Assembly: GCA_964517175.1 (NCBI GenBank)
Contig: CAZFBU010000063.1
Span: 1 to 23,339 of the forward strand
Length of the DNA stretch: 23,339 nt
Direction of reading: 5' to 3'
Source of the DNA: JADJNW01 sp964517175
GTDB lineage: Bacteria > Bacteroidota > Bacteroidia > Chitinophagales > Saprospiraceae
How positions within the stretch are numbered: position 1 is the first letter of the stretch; each line of letters begins with the position of its first letter. A model generated the notes under the pieces. That model searched no databases, was not told the origin of the DNA, and saw only the letters and a program-made list of their open reading frames with translations. Positions 13,354 to 21,138 of the stretch are shown piece by piece. A program made the position numbers and the translations under genes.

Positions 13354-14499
13354 CTACGATTTCTGTTGCTGCATGCGCATTTTTCGCCTTTCATTGAGAA
13401 TTTTCCGAATCCAGTTGGGAATAATGATAACGCCCGCCAACAAATAAAAATAGTAGGTGAGCAATCGCCAGAAGGTAGAAACAACCGTCGAGACGGTTGG
13501 ACTGGTGATGTAATCACTCAAAAAACCGCCGAACAGCAATTCGATCAAGCCTGCACCGCCGGGCGTAGGGCTGAATACAAAAATCAGAAACATCGTTTCC
13601 AGCCGGGCGTACAGTTCAAACTGTGTCCAGAAATCGCGGGGTACGGTATCCACAAAAGCAATGATAATCGCGCTGAGTATGACGAAGCGCAGTATCCAGA
13701 TGACGAACGTCGTTGCACCCGCCAGAAAGTGAAAGCGAAAGTTCTGCTGCCTGAGTTCCTGCGAAGCGATGATCATATCGTCACCCAGTTGAATTGCTTT
13801 GCGCCGGTAGCGCCGCAGCCATTTTATTTTAGTAAAAAATGCGAGAATGCGCTTGGGTTGCCGGGGATTGACGAATATGCCGTAGTAAAAAAAAAGCGTG
13901 TAGGACGCCATTGCTACATAAGCCAGGATGAAATACAACCCCCAGCCGCCGGTTTCTACGATGCCGGTAGCCCCGGGGCGCATAATGCTTGTGCCGTGAA
14001 TCAGAAATAAAAACGGCAGCGTTGCCAGAAAGAAAAAGCCATCGAGCACAATGCTGTACAACACGATGGTCGTCGTTTTGGCGACGGGCAGTTTTTCCTG
14101 GGCGATAATGAACAGCGCCACCGCCGAGCCACCGACACTGGAAGGTGATACGGCGGAGGCAAATTCCCAAATGAAGATAAGCTCAACGCACTTCCACCAA
14201 CTGAACGCACCATCGGCCAACACGTACAGTCGAACCGAATACATCAGATGCCAGGCGACGAACAACAACACAGCAATGCCAAGCCACACAAACGTCTGCT
14301 GGGTCCATTCGATTTTATTGAATTCCTTTAGATCAAACTTTCGCAGCAGCAGGTACAACACCGCACCGACCCCGATCAGGATCGGCAGCAATATGCGGGA
14401 AAGGCGGATGGAACGGAGCGCTTCCTGATGTTCTTCCTTGAATTCCTGAATCTGATCGGGCTTACCTGCTGACATGTAGTTTCTTCTGGTATTTTGCAA
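13354..14499 (-). CDS. Flippase-like LPG-synthase transmembrane domain protein
   Basis: This 381-residue polytopic membrane protein matches the lysylphosphatidylglycerol synthase TM family (PF03706). It has about eight hydrophobic segments, beginning ILLPILIGVGAVLYLLL (36-52). It also has the conserved FASAVSPSSVGGSAVALFII loop and the later FSPTPGGAGLIELLFGGFL segment, where the family's PGG/GxxE motif is found. The C-terminal synthase domain of MprF is absent, so this is the stand-alone membrane part seen in MprF-related flippases and glycolipid enzymes. Its substrate is unknown. ATG at 14475 (MSAGKPDQ) is an alternative start; with the -7 box at 14521-14514 the first ATG would leave only an eight-base leader. 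Confidence 0.87.
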   Translation of the reverse strand: MQNTRRNYMSAGKPDQIQEFKEEHQEALRSIRLSRILLPILIGVGAVLYLLLRKFDLKEFNKIEWTQQTFVWLGIAVLLFVAWHLMYSVRLYVLADGAFSWWKCVELIFIWEFASAVSPSSVGGSAVALFIIAQEKLPVAKTTTIVLYSIVLDGFFFLATLPFLFLIHGTSIMRPGATGIVETGGWGLYFILAYVAMASYTLFFYYGIFVNPRQPKRILAFFTKIKWLRRYRRKAIQLGDDMIIASQELRQQNFRFHFLAGATTFVIWILRFVILSAIIIAFVDTVPRDFWTQFELYARLETMFLIFVFSPTPGGAGLIELLFGGFLSDYITSPTVSTVVSTFWRLLTYYFYLLAGVIIIPNWIRKILNERRKMRMQQQKS

Positions 14500-14513
14500 C
14501 TTATTGTAAGGAA

Positions 14514-14521
14514 CAAAGATA
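14514..14521 (-). promoter_or_regulatory. -7 element (TATCTTTG) of the flippase-like gene
   Basis: CAAAGATA on the plus strand reads TATCTTTG on the minus strand, an exact TAnnTTTG match, and identical to the box in front of tsaB. Expected start of transcription is near 14507. No convincing -33 element is seen. The remaining sequence to 14761 is AT-rich and holds no supported gene. Confidence 0.45.
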
Positions 14522-14761
14522 AGGATACGAAGTTTTGAAGTGATTTATTGCGGAAGTTTTTACCAGATTCTTTTGGGAGAATATGTACTTTTAGTCCGCA
14601 ACGACATATTTTTACCCTGTGCAACTACTTTTTTTGAAAAAACAGAAGCTTTTTTTCGGACATGGCGTTACTTTTCCCTATTTTATTCGTCTAAACATTA
14701 GTTGCCAATACTTATGGTTTGGTAATTTTTTTCAAATTTTTAACCTAAAATCAACTTTAAC

Positions 14762-15010
14762 ATGGAAGGTCTCTTGTATTTTCTTATCGTCGGTGCCATT
14801 GCAGGCTGGATTGCCGGTTTGGTTCTGAAAGGCTCGGGCTTTGGCCTGATTGGTAACATCGTAGTCGGTATCGTAGGTGGTTTCCTCGGTGGCTGGCTGC
14901 TGGGCGATGTATTGGGCGTAAGTCTGGGCGGCGGAATAGTCGGCTATATTCTGACTGCGCTGATCGGAGCGGCAGTGCTGCTCTTTATCATCGGATTGAT
15001 AAAACGTTAA
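14762..15010 (+). CDS. GlsB/YeaQ/YmgE family small membrane protein
   Basis: This 82-residue protein is almost entirely hydrophobic and glycine-rich, with three membrane helices: LLYFLIVGAIAGWIAGLVL, GLIGNIVVGIVGGFLGGWLLG and GYILTALIGAAVLLFIIGLI. The AGWIAGLVLKGSGFGLIGNIVVGIVGG pattern is the 'transglycosylase-associated' family signature; despite the name no lytic activity is known, and members are induced by general or envelope stress. The stop codon is immediately followed by the ATG of the VWA gene, with no base between, so they are co-translated. TTTG at 14718-14721 and TAACCTAA at 14741-14748 are 19 bases apart and may be a weak promoter. Confidence 0.9.
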   Translation: MEGLLYFLIVGAIAGWIAGLVLKGSGFGLIGNIVVGIVGGFLGGWLLGDVLGVSLGGGIVGYILTALIGAAVLLFIIGLIKR

Positions 15011-16147
15011 ATGACCACCGAAAAACTTACGAAATGGCGCCTCATTCTGGGGCGCCAGGCTGATCCTGACAAGAGCGTACCCCTCGGTAAACAACAACAA
15101 GGCATGGACGATGCCCTGGATTTGCTGTACAATGAAGACCGCAGAGGCGGGCTCGGCAAATCTTCTCCCCGCATCAATCGCTGGCTGCGCGATATTCGCG
15201 ATTATTTCCCGAAGGAAACCGTTCAATTACTGCAGCGCGACGCGCTCGACCGGCTCGGGCTCAAGCAGATGTTACTGGAATCGGAACTCATGGAAACCAT
15301 CACACCGGATGTCCATCTTGCCAGCATTATTTTGGATTTGAATAAAACGCTGCCCGAGCGCACCCGCGACGCGGCTCGAGCGGTCGTCCGGCAAGTGGTA
15401 AAAGAGCTTGAAGAGAAACTGCGCCTGCCGATGCAGCAAGCCATTCGCGGCAGCCTGAACCGCGCCGTGCGCAATCATCGCCCCAAAGCAAACGAAATCA
15501 ACTGGCAAAAAACGATTCTCGCCAACCTCAGGCATTATCAACCGGATTATAGAACAGTCATTCCCGAGCGACTGATCGGCTACGGCAAAAAAGGACAGCA
15601 ACTCCGGCACGTCATCCTGCTGATCGATCAGAGTGGCTCCATGTCCACATCGGTAGTATATGCGGCAGTATTGGGTTCGATCTTGGCCTCTCTGCGGAGC
15701 ATTCGCACGCATCTGGTCGTTTTTGATACCAATGTAGTTGACCTGACCGACCTGCTGCACGATCCGGTCGAATTGCTTTTCGCGGCACAACTCGGCGGCG
15801 GCACCCACATCGCCAAAGCGCTCGACTACGCGCAATCGCTCATCCAAAGCCCGAAAGAAACCATGCTCGTACTGATCAGCGATTTGTACGAAGGCGTGGA
15901 TGAGGGTGAGATGGTCCAACGCATTGGCAATTTGAATAACACCGGCGCGCAGTTCATTTCACTCCTCGCTTTGAATGACGAAGGTGCACCGAGTTATAAC
16001 AAAAATGTAGCTGCCTATCTCGCGCAGCTTGGTATTCCCGCTTTCGCCTGCTCGCCAACGCTTTTCCCGGATCTGATGGCGACTGCCATTCATCGGGGCG
16101 ATCTGCGCCATTGGTTGGTTCGAAACGAAGTTGCCGCGAAGAATTAA
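15011..16147 (+). CDS. von Willebrand factor A domain protein (CoxE-like)
   Basis: This 378-residue cytoplasmic protein has no signal peptide or membrane helix. The N-terminal 190 residues are helical and charged. The VWA domain begins at about 198 (LRHVILLIDQSGSMS) and has a complete metal-binding MIDAS: Asp206, Ser208 and Ser210 in DQSGS, Thr265 in GGGTHIAKAL, and Asp291 in LVLISDLYEG. The end resembles the VWA members of bacterial MoxR-VWA cassettes, which normally lie next to an AAA+ ATPase and other partners (from memory: SWIM zinc-finger and DUF5682/DUF5691 proteins). None is in this window; the partner here is the GlsB membrane protein, directly abutting. The role is probably metal-dependent protein binding, as substrate adaptor for an ATPase encoded elsewhere. 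Confidence 0.87.
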   Translation: MTTEKLTKWRLILGRQADPDKSVPLGKQQQGMDDALDLLYNEDRRGGLGKSSPRINRWLRDIRDYFPKETVQLLQRDALDRLGLKQMLLESELMETITPDVHLASIILDLNKTLPERTRDAARAVVRQVVKELEEKLRLPMQQAIRGSLNRAVRNHRPKANEINWQKTILANLRHYQPDYRTVIPERLIGYGKKGQQLRHVILLIDQSGSMSTSVVYAAVLGSILASLRSIRTHLVVFDTNVVDLTDLLHDPVELLFAAQLGGGTHIAKALDYAQSLIQSPKETMLVLISDLYEGVDEGEMVQRIGNLNNTGAQFISLLALNDEGAPSYNKNVAAYLAQLGIPAFACSPTLFPDLMATAIHRGDLRHWLVRNEVAAKN

Positions 16148-16162
16148 TTCTTTTTATCTTTG
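16131..16162 (+). promoter_or_regulatory. Bacteroidota promoter of tsaB
   Basis: TTG at 16131-16133 and TATCTTTG at 16155-16162 are 21 bases apart, a full -33/-7 match. The -33 part lies in the last codons of the VWA gene. Transcription should start near 16169, so the tsaB start must lie downstream of it. This supports the TTG at 16182. Confidence 0.6.
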
Positions 16163-16181
16163 CCATCCAAAATTTTTCACA

Positions 16182-16868
16182 TTGCCAATCATTCTCCACA
16201 TAGAAACCGCAACGGAGATTTGCTCCATTTGCATCAGCCAGGGTCAACAAGTGCTGAGCCTACGGGAAAGCGCTGGCGCTTACGACCATGCTTCGCAGAT
16301 CACCTTGCTGATTGAAGCGGCGGCGCGGGAGGTTGGTATAAAATTACCGGAGCTGGATGCATTGGCGGTAAGCCGGGGACCTGGTTCCTACACTGGGCTG
16401 CGCATCGGTATCTCTACGGCAAAGGGCATTTGCTATGCACTCGACAAACCTTTGATCGCGGTGGATACCTTGCAGGCACTAGCGCTGGCGAGTCAGCACG
16501 TGGAAGATCAGGAAATGCTTTATTGCCCGATGATCGACGCCCGGCGGATGGAGGTTTACGCAGCGATTTTCGATCAGAATAATATTGCTATTCAGGAAGC
16601 ACAAGCTCTTAAAATTGAATCAAATACATTTGATGATTTTTTTATAAAAAAACAAGCTATCGTCTTCGTTGGCAACGGTGCGGAGAAGTGCAAGACAGTG
16701 CTGACCTCGCCCTTTGCGCACTTTCGGTCGGTTGTTTGTTCGGCGAAGCATTTGGTGCCGATCGCAGAACAAAAATTTCAGCAACAAACATTTGAAGATG
16801 TCGCGTATTTCGAGCCGTTCTACCTGAAGCCGCCCAATATCACGACGCCCAGAAAAAACCTGCTCTAA
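16182..16868 (+). CDS. tsaB: tRNA threonylcarbamoyladenosine biosynthesis protein TsaB
   Basis: This 228-residue protein is the scaffold partner of TsaD in making t6A37 on ANN-decoding tRNAs. IILHIETATEICSICI (3-18) is the ASKHA first strand, DHASQITLLIEAAAREVG (35-52) the conserved His helix, and GPGSYTGLRIG (66-76) the TsaB hallmark. The C-terminal half is shorter and variable, as usual for TsaB. The start is taken as TTG at 16182, giving MPIILHIETA. The only upstream ATG (16131) is inside the VWA gene, lies before the promoter, and would add a tail unlike the family. It is convergent with nadK. Confidence 0.92.
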   Translation: MPIILHIETATEICSICISQGQQVLSLRESAGAYDHASQITLLIEAAAREVGIKLPELDALAVSRGPGSYTGLRIGISTAKGICYALDKPLIAVDTLQALALASQHVEDQEMLYCPMIDARRMEVYAAIFDQNNIAIQEAQALKIESNTFDDFFIKKQAIVFVGNGAEKCKTVLTSPFAHFRSVVCSAKHLVPIAEQKFQQQTFEDVAYFEPFYLKPPNITTPRKNLL

Positions 16869-16876
16869 TACAATTC

Positions 16877-16911
16877 GGAAGTGAGAAGTCGGAAATCGGA
16901 AATCATAAGTA
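16877..16911. repeat. Degenerate heptamer tandem repeat (GGAAGTN type)
   Basis: Five consecutive seven-base units can be read: GGAAGTG, AGAAGTC, GGAAATC, GGAAATC, ATAAGTA. It begins nine bases after the tsaB stop. The same heptamer starts at 23321 after another gene. Such short tandem heptamers are known as dispersed intergenic repeats in several bacterial groups. The rest of the gap to 16976 shows only a small CAATT-GA-AATTG palindrome (16954-16965). Confidence 0.55.
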
Positions 16912-16976
16912 TTTGTAAATCAAAACTTAAAACACTCTTTAACACGTCGTTATCAATTGAAATTGGTATAAATTCA

Positions 16977-17861
16977 CTACGTATTTCTTGCGTCCAGCCC
17001 CCAGATGAGTTTTTCGCGAATCGTTTCCAAAAAGCTGACGCCGTGCAGTTGTGCCAGGCGAACGGGAAAATCATTTTTGCGCACGGCCAGTTGATGGGCG
17101 GCGGTGATGGTTTCAAAGCGCGAATCAAGCGTACACAGAAAATTTTCTGCCCGACCTTCTATGTCAAAAGAAATGACCGAATCATCGGAGATGACAACCG
17201 GACGCACACTTAGATTGTGCGGCGCAACGGGGGTTATCACAAAATTGCCGGAGTTTGGGAAAATGATGGGGCCACCACAACTCAGGGAATACCCGGTGGA
17301 GCCAGTTGGCGTAGCGACAATCAGTCCATCTGCCCAGTAAGAGTTCAGGTATGCACCGTTGATGTAAGTATGAATGGTAATCATGGAGGAGGTGTCGCGC
17401 TTCAGCAGGGTAAAATCATTGAGTGCAAAACGCGTTTCGTCGAAAATCGGGAAATTGGATTCCAGGTACAACAAATTTCGCTCTTCTATCTGATACATCC
17501 CTCGTTTCAGTAATTGGATGGCTTCCGGTATCCGCTTTTTCTCAATGCTTGCCAGGAAACCCAGCCGCCCGAGATTAATACCCACAATTGGCACGCCGCT
17601 ATCGCGTACATGCACGAGCGCCGAGAGAATGGTGCCGTCGCCACCCAGCGTGATAAAAAAATCGAGCTTTTTCACGGAAAAATCCATGTACCCTTCAAAG
17701 ACGCCTACGTCTCGCTTGAAATTGATCTTATCTTTTATTTCTTCCAGGTAAGACCGGAAAACATAGGCATTGATCCCTTCCTCGTGCAACACATCAAAGA
17801 GCTTCTGAATGTGTTCTGCATCTTCTTCTTTAAATTCGCGACTGTAAACGACAACTTGCAT
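16977..17861 (-). CDS. nadK: NAD kinase
   Basis: This 294-residue enzyme makes NADP from NAD and ATP (or polyphosphate). The diagnostic motifs are intact: GGDGT (73-77), NLGRLGFL (96-103), ALNDF (146-150, normally NE, here ND), and ADGLIVATPTGSTGYSLSCGGPI (177-199). The ATG at 17861 (MQVVVYSREF) is chosen; extension to 17882 would use a TTG and adds residues not expected for the family. It is the last gene of the minus-strand run, 58 bases after the BamA-like gene, and no terminator is visible in between, so co-transcription is likely. Confidence 0.95.
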   Translation of the reverse strand: MQVVVYSREFKEEDAEHIQKLFDVLHEEGINAYVFRSYLEEIKDKINFKRDVGVFEGYMDFSVKKLDFFITLGGDGTILSALVHVRDSGVPIVGINLGRLGFLASIEKKRIPEAIQLLKRGMYQIEERNLLYLESNFPIFDETRFALNDFTLLKRDTSSMITIHTYINGAYLNSYWADGLIVATPTGSTGYSLSCGGPIIFPNSGNFVITPVAPHNLSVRPVVISDDSVISFDIEGRAENFLCTLDSRFETITAAHQLAVRKNDFPVRLAQLHGVSFLETIREKLIWGLDARNT

Positions 17862-17919
17862 GCGTGGTGTGTAATTGAGCAAAGACGTTGGAAGGTAGGA
17901 ATTTTTTGCAAAACCAGCG

Positions 17920-19317
17920 TCAGATATTCAAACTGATGTGGAAAAATAATCCGCTTTCCAGCAAATGGTTGTAGCTGTATTCTATTTTGAACACTTTATC
18001 GTAGAATAAGACAAAGTCAAGCCCGATACCGCCGCCCCATAGCATTCTGTTGACCAGAAAATTGCTGCCCGCCAGAAAAGGATCGTTCACGTAGCCGACG
18101 TCGTTGTTGATCGAAAAATACATTTTCACCGGCATAGACCGGAACTGCTCAATGGGTACGATTCGGCCAAAGCAAACTTCACTTTTTAGCAGTTGAAACC
18201 GCAGATTGGTGCGTACAAACCCCATATCCAATCCATCCACAATGTAATATTCATACCCATGCAGATAATTTCTGCCAAAGCCAATGGCGCGGTTGTCGTT
18301 GTAGGGCTGCTGTTCCCGGATCAGCGATACCTTACCGCCTGTATTTATACCCAGACTAAGCCGGGGCGAAAACGAGTGGTAATGATCATAATACGCCGAC
18401 ATCGTAAGTCCGTTCCGATCATTGAAAACACCCAATCCGTCGCGTTCCAGACGCAGGAAAACGTAGTTGCCGTTGAGCGGGTAAGGCTGTATATCACGGC
18501 GATCGAAGGCAAATTCATACGCAAAAGAAAAGTAGCGCTGTGCATCCCGCCCATCGAGAAAAAAATCCGGATTTAACTCGCTGGCCACCTGGTCGGCGAT
18601 GCTATTTTGAAAAAAGCTCAGGTAAAATCGGTGAAATGCCCGCAGGCCGGGCCGCCAGGTAAGCCCCAATACAGACCGAAACCGGTTGTACACAAAGTCA
18701 TCCCCTTCGCGGTGAAAAAGCTGCTTGTTGCCGTCTGTGGCATAATTGATTTCGCGGTTGCGCGAAAAAGCAATATCGGTAGAAAATCCAATCGTTTGTT
18801 TTTTGTTGATATAGGGCAAACTGTACCGGAGGCTGTAATTCTGGGTGTAGCCGTATTTAGCGCCGAGCTTCAGGCGATCCATGCGACCGGTGACGTTGGT
18901 ATGCGAGAAGTCAGAACCGAAATTGATGCGATTGAGCGAGCGATTCTGCTCTACCCACCAAACGTTGAAATTGCGATCCGCCAGTTCAAAAATCGGAACG
19001 GGATAAAAATACCAGGCTTCCGCTACAAATAAATAGATGACCAGGCTATTGGGCGGGCAGTCCTTGCAGGGTTTGGCAGTTATTTCCACGGCATTGAACA
19101 GGCTGGTATTGAGCAGCAATTGCTCACTTTCGGTGATGTAGGTGTCGAGTGCATCCATCGGAATAGTATCTCCTGCGCTGAATCGAAGTTCCCGCAGCAG
19201 TATGTCAGACTTCGTCTTTTTATTGCCTTCAATGACAATCCCCTCTATGTGAACGAAGCTTTGAGCATACAAATAACATTTTGCGCAAAGCAACACGAGT
19301 AAAAAAAATATTCGCAT
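17920..19317 (-). CDS. BamA/TamA-like outer-membrane protein with one POTRA domain
   Basis: This 465-residue protein has a signal peptide (MRIFFLLVLLCAKCYLYAQ, cleaved near 19). A single POTRA domain follows at about 22-100 (VHIEGIVIEGNKKTKSDILLREL...AVEITAKP...LVIYLFVAE), and then a 16-strand-type barrel rich in aromatic residues up to the C-terminal LFFHISLNI. WYFYPVPIFELADRNFNVWW (102-121) is a segment I recall as conserved in Bacteroidota homologues. True BamA has five POTRA domains, so this is a shorter Omp85 relative, more like TamA or patatin-associated barrels. Substrate unknown; insertion or transport across the outer membrane is the family role. It lies between the CBS-ACT gene and nadK on the same strand. 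In many Bacteroidota a CBS gene, nadK and bamA are also close together. Confidence 0.87.
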   Translation of the reverse strand: MRIFFLLVLLCAKCYLYAQSFVHIEGIVIEGNKKTKSDILLRELRFSAGDTIPMDALDTYITESEQLLLNTSLFNAVEITAKPCKDCPPNSLVIYLFVAEAWYFYPVPIFELADRNFNVWWVEQNRSLNRINFGSDFSHTNVTGRMDRLKLGAKYGYTQNYSLRYSLPYINKKQTIGFSTDIAFSRNREINYATDGNKQLFHREGDDFVYNRFRSVLGLTWRPGLRAFHRFYLSFFQNSIADQVASELNPDFFLDGRDAQRYFSFAYEFAFDRRDIQPYPLNGNYVFLRLERDGLGVFNDRNGLTMSAYYDHYHSFSPRLSLGINTGGKVSLIREQQPYNDNRAIGFGRNYLHGYEYYIVDGLDMGFVRTNLRFQLLKSEVCFGRIVPIEQFRSMPVKMYFSINNDVGYVNDPFLAGSNFLVNRMLWGGGIGLDFVLFYDKVFKIEYSYNHLLESGLFFHISLNI

Positions 19318-19360
19318 CTGTTCAAAAAATCTGAATACAATTTACGGAAAGTTACAGAAA

Positions 19361-19396
19361 TAAAAAGGGCTGGAACGCAAATTCCAGCCCTTTTTA
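19361..19396. terminator. Strong bidirectional intrinsic terminator
   Basis: TAAAAAGGGCTGGAA (19361-19375) and TTCCAGCCCTTTTTA (19382-19396) form a perfect 15-base stem with a six-base loop and T/A tracts at both ends. It lies 20 bases after the stop of the CBS-ACT gene on the minus strand and should separate that unit from the BamA-like gene downstream. Confidence 0.9.
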
Positions 19397-19415
19397 GGGG
19401 TTTTGTCCGCCCTTG

Positions 19416-20075
19416 TCATACATTGAGGTAAGCCATGAAAGAATCGAAGCGCTCGCGCAGCGCGTCAGAAAATTCGGCTTCGTTGAAAGAAGCCTGCACC
19501 TTATACTCGAAGCGCTGGAAAGTAGCGATGATGGCGTTGATATTGTTCGTATTGACTTTAATACTCACTTCCAGTTGGGAAGAGTCCATACGTGATGAGA
19601 CGAAAGAGCTTAGGATAACTGCATTTTCTGATTCGACCAGACGGGCTATTTCCGCCAGGGAATAGTCTCGCCGTTGTACGGCCAGTACGATAATGCTGCC
19701 GGAGTCATTAAAGGCCATTGTAGTGGAAAAATACCGAAGCAGGTCTTCCTGTGTAATGACCCCCATGTAATAATTGGCATTATCCACTACCGGTACCAGT
19801 GTGAGGTGTGCATCGGCGAGGGCACGCATTACTTCGTAGATGTGATCGTCGGCTTTTACGTAGGGGCGCGTGAGCGAAAGGCTGTAAGAGCCAACAGCTT
19901 CGTGGGCATCGAAATTCAAAATATCATCTTCGGAGATCAAGCCCAATAGCTCTTTATTGTTGACGATGGGCAGGTGCCGCACATAGAATTCGTTCATCAT
20001 ACTGAGGGCTTCTTCGCCCAGGTCAGACGTTCGGAGTGGAATTATTTCATCGGATATTAATTGTTCTGCTATCAT
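19416..20075 (-). CDS. CBS-pair protein with C-terminal ACT-like domain
   Basis: From the ATG at 20075 (MIAEQLISDEIIPLRTSD) the protein has 219 residues. The open frame continues upstream to 20192 but would run into the TM2 gene and has no family support. Two CBS units span about residues 1-60 (LGEEALSMMNEFYVRHLPIVNNKELLGLISEDDIL) and 70-125 (YVKADDHIYEVMRALADAHLTLVPVVDNANYYMGVITQEDLLRYF). The rest (SGSIIVLAVQRRDYSLAEIARLVESENAVILSSFVSS...) has the beta-alpha-beta pattern of an ACT domain. A CBS-ACT protein close to nadK is a recurrent Bacteroidota arrangement (from memory). The ligand is unknown. A strong terminator follows at 19396-19361. Confidence 0.88.
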   Translation of the reverse strand: MIAEQLISDEIIPLRTSDLGEEALSMMNEFYVRHLPIVNNKELLGLISEDDILNFDAHEAVGSYSLSLTRPYVKADDHIYEVMRALADAHLTLVPVVDNANYYMGVITQEDLLRYFSTTMAFNDSGSIIVLAVQRRDYSLAEIARLVESENAVILSSFVSSRMDSSQLEVSIKVNTNNINAIIATFQRFEYKVQASFNEAEFSDALRERFDSFMAYLNV

Positions 20076-20160
20076 CAGGATGTGATCGGTTTCTTTTATA
20101 AACGGATGGTACGGTTTGAATGTTAGCCATCTTTGTGTTAAAGTTATCTGATTTTTAGAT

Positions 20161-20970
20161 TTATCCCAACAACTTGCGCTTTTGCGCAGCAAATTCCTCT
20201 TCGGTCAGGAGTCCTTTCTCGCGCAGATCGCCCAGGCGTTGCAGTTGCTCCAGCAGGTCTTCGCTGTCGAGCTCCAGGGTTTCCGCTGTTTCGGCTTTGG
20301 GTGCCTCCAGCCGCTGTAAAAGCCGGTACTTGTTTTTTTCAAAATCTTCAAACTCCGGTTGCACCCGCAGGTATGCCAGGGCATCGTGTTCCTTTATTTT
20401 TTGAAAATCGTTGAATCCATGACTTACTGCTTTATCGAGATGATGAAGCGCTTTTTCGGTGTTTTCGGTGAGGGAATAAGTGCATGCCAGGTTGAAATGC
20501 ACCGCAATATCCTGGGGGTTCTTCGCCAGCGCTTTCTGAAAATCAGCAATCGCGCCTTCGTAGTCATAATCCTTAAATTTGCGAATGCCACTCGCTTTTT
20601 CCACTTCATTGCTTGGTGGTGCAGGCTTGGTGTCGGAGCGGCTACGGTCTCGCCGGTATTCGCGGCGCTCCTCGCGTTGTCGGCGCATATTTTTATCGTA
20701 GTAGTATTTGGGCTTTTCTTCTTTTCGTTGATAATCCGCATCGCCGCGGCGGGAAAGCTGATAGAAATGCTTATTATACTTGATGTCGAAGTTCTCTTTA
20801 TCCATTGCAAAAAAGACGATAGCATCCACCAAACCGATGATCCACATCAGCGGAAACCAGCAAAAGATCAGGTAGAAAACGCCCAGCCCGGTTTGCCCCA
20901 GATAGAAGCGATGCACTCCAAAACCACCCAGAAACAGTGCCAATATACCTGCTATATTTTTATCCTTCAT
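20161..20970 (-). CDS. TM2 - TPR - SHOCT multidomain membrane protein
   Basis: This 269-residue protein has three recognisable parts. Residues 1-58 are a TM2 domain: KNIAGILALFLGGFGVHRFYLGQTGLGVFYLIF...WIIGLVDAIVFF, two membrane helices with the conserved GxHRFYLG loop. Residues 80-120 are a very basic, Arg/Tyr-rich linker. Residues 126-195 hold TPR-like repeats (DYDYEGAIADFQKALAKNPQDIAVHFNLACTYSLTENTEKALHHLDKAVSHG), and 238-269 form a SHOCT motif (LLEQLQRLGDLREKGLLTEEEFAAQKRKLLG). TPR and SHOCT parts are protein-interaction modules, so a membrane-anchored scaffold is likely; no enzyme domain is visible. It lies between a PP2C phosphatase gene and a CBS-ACT gene on the same strand. Confidence 0.88.
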   Translation of the reverse strand: MKDKNIAGILALFLGGFGVHRFYLGQTGLGVFYLIFCWFPLMWIIGLVDAIVFFAMDKENFDIKYNKHFYQLSRRGDADYQRKEEKPKYYYDKNMRRQREERREYRRDRSRSDTKPAPPSNEVEKASGIRKFKDYDYEGAIADFQKALAKNPQDIAVHFNLACTYSLTENTEKALHHLDKAVSHGFNDFQKIKEHDALAYLRVQPEFEDFEKNKYRLLQRLEAPKAETAETLELDSEDLLEQLQRLGDLREKGLLTEEEFAAQKRKLLG

Positions 20971-20996
20971 TGTATTGAGTCCTGAAAATTCCTATT

Positions 20997-21020
20997 AAAA
21001 GCAAGAAAAAACCTGCTTTT
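20997..21020 (-). terminator. Weak hairpin, possible terminator of the PP2C gene
   Basis: AAAAGCA (20997-21003) and TGCTTTT (21014-21020) pair over a ten-base loop. On the minus strand it lies between the PP2C stop (21139) and the TM2 start (20970) and ends in TTTTAATA. The stem has only seven pairs, mostly A-T, so it may not terminate efficiently. The 168-base gap also holds a perfect 12-base palindrome, CAACAATTGTTG (21057-21068). Confidence 0.3.
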
Positions 21021-21138
21021 CAAATGATTGAATGTACAATATAAATCTGTTTTTTTCAACAATTGTTGCGTTACCTTCCTCTTCTGTTCTTTTTTTAGAC
21101 CGAATACAACCGATCATAGACGGAAAAGCGTCGGCTTC

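Noticed and set aside
13125..13397. A 90-codon plus-strand frame between the CBS operon and the flippase-like gene
   Set aside because: It overlaps the 3' end of the flippase-like gene and the regulatory palindromes, has no recognisable domain, and its composition looks non-coding.
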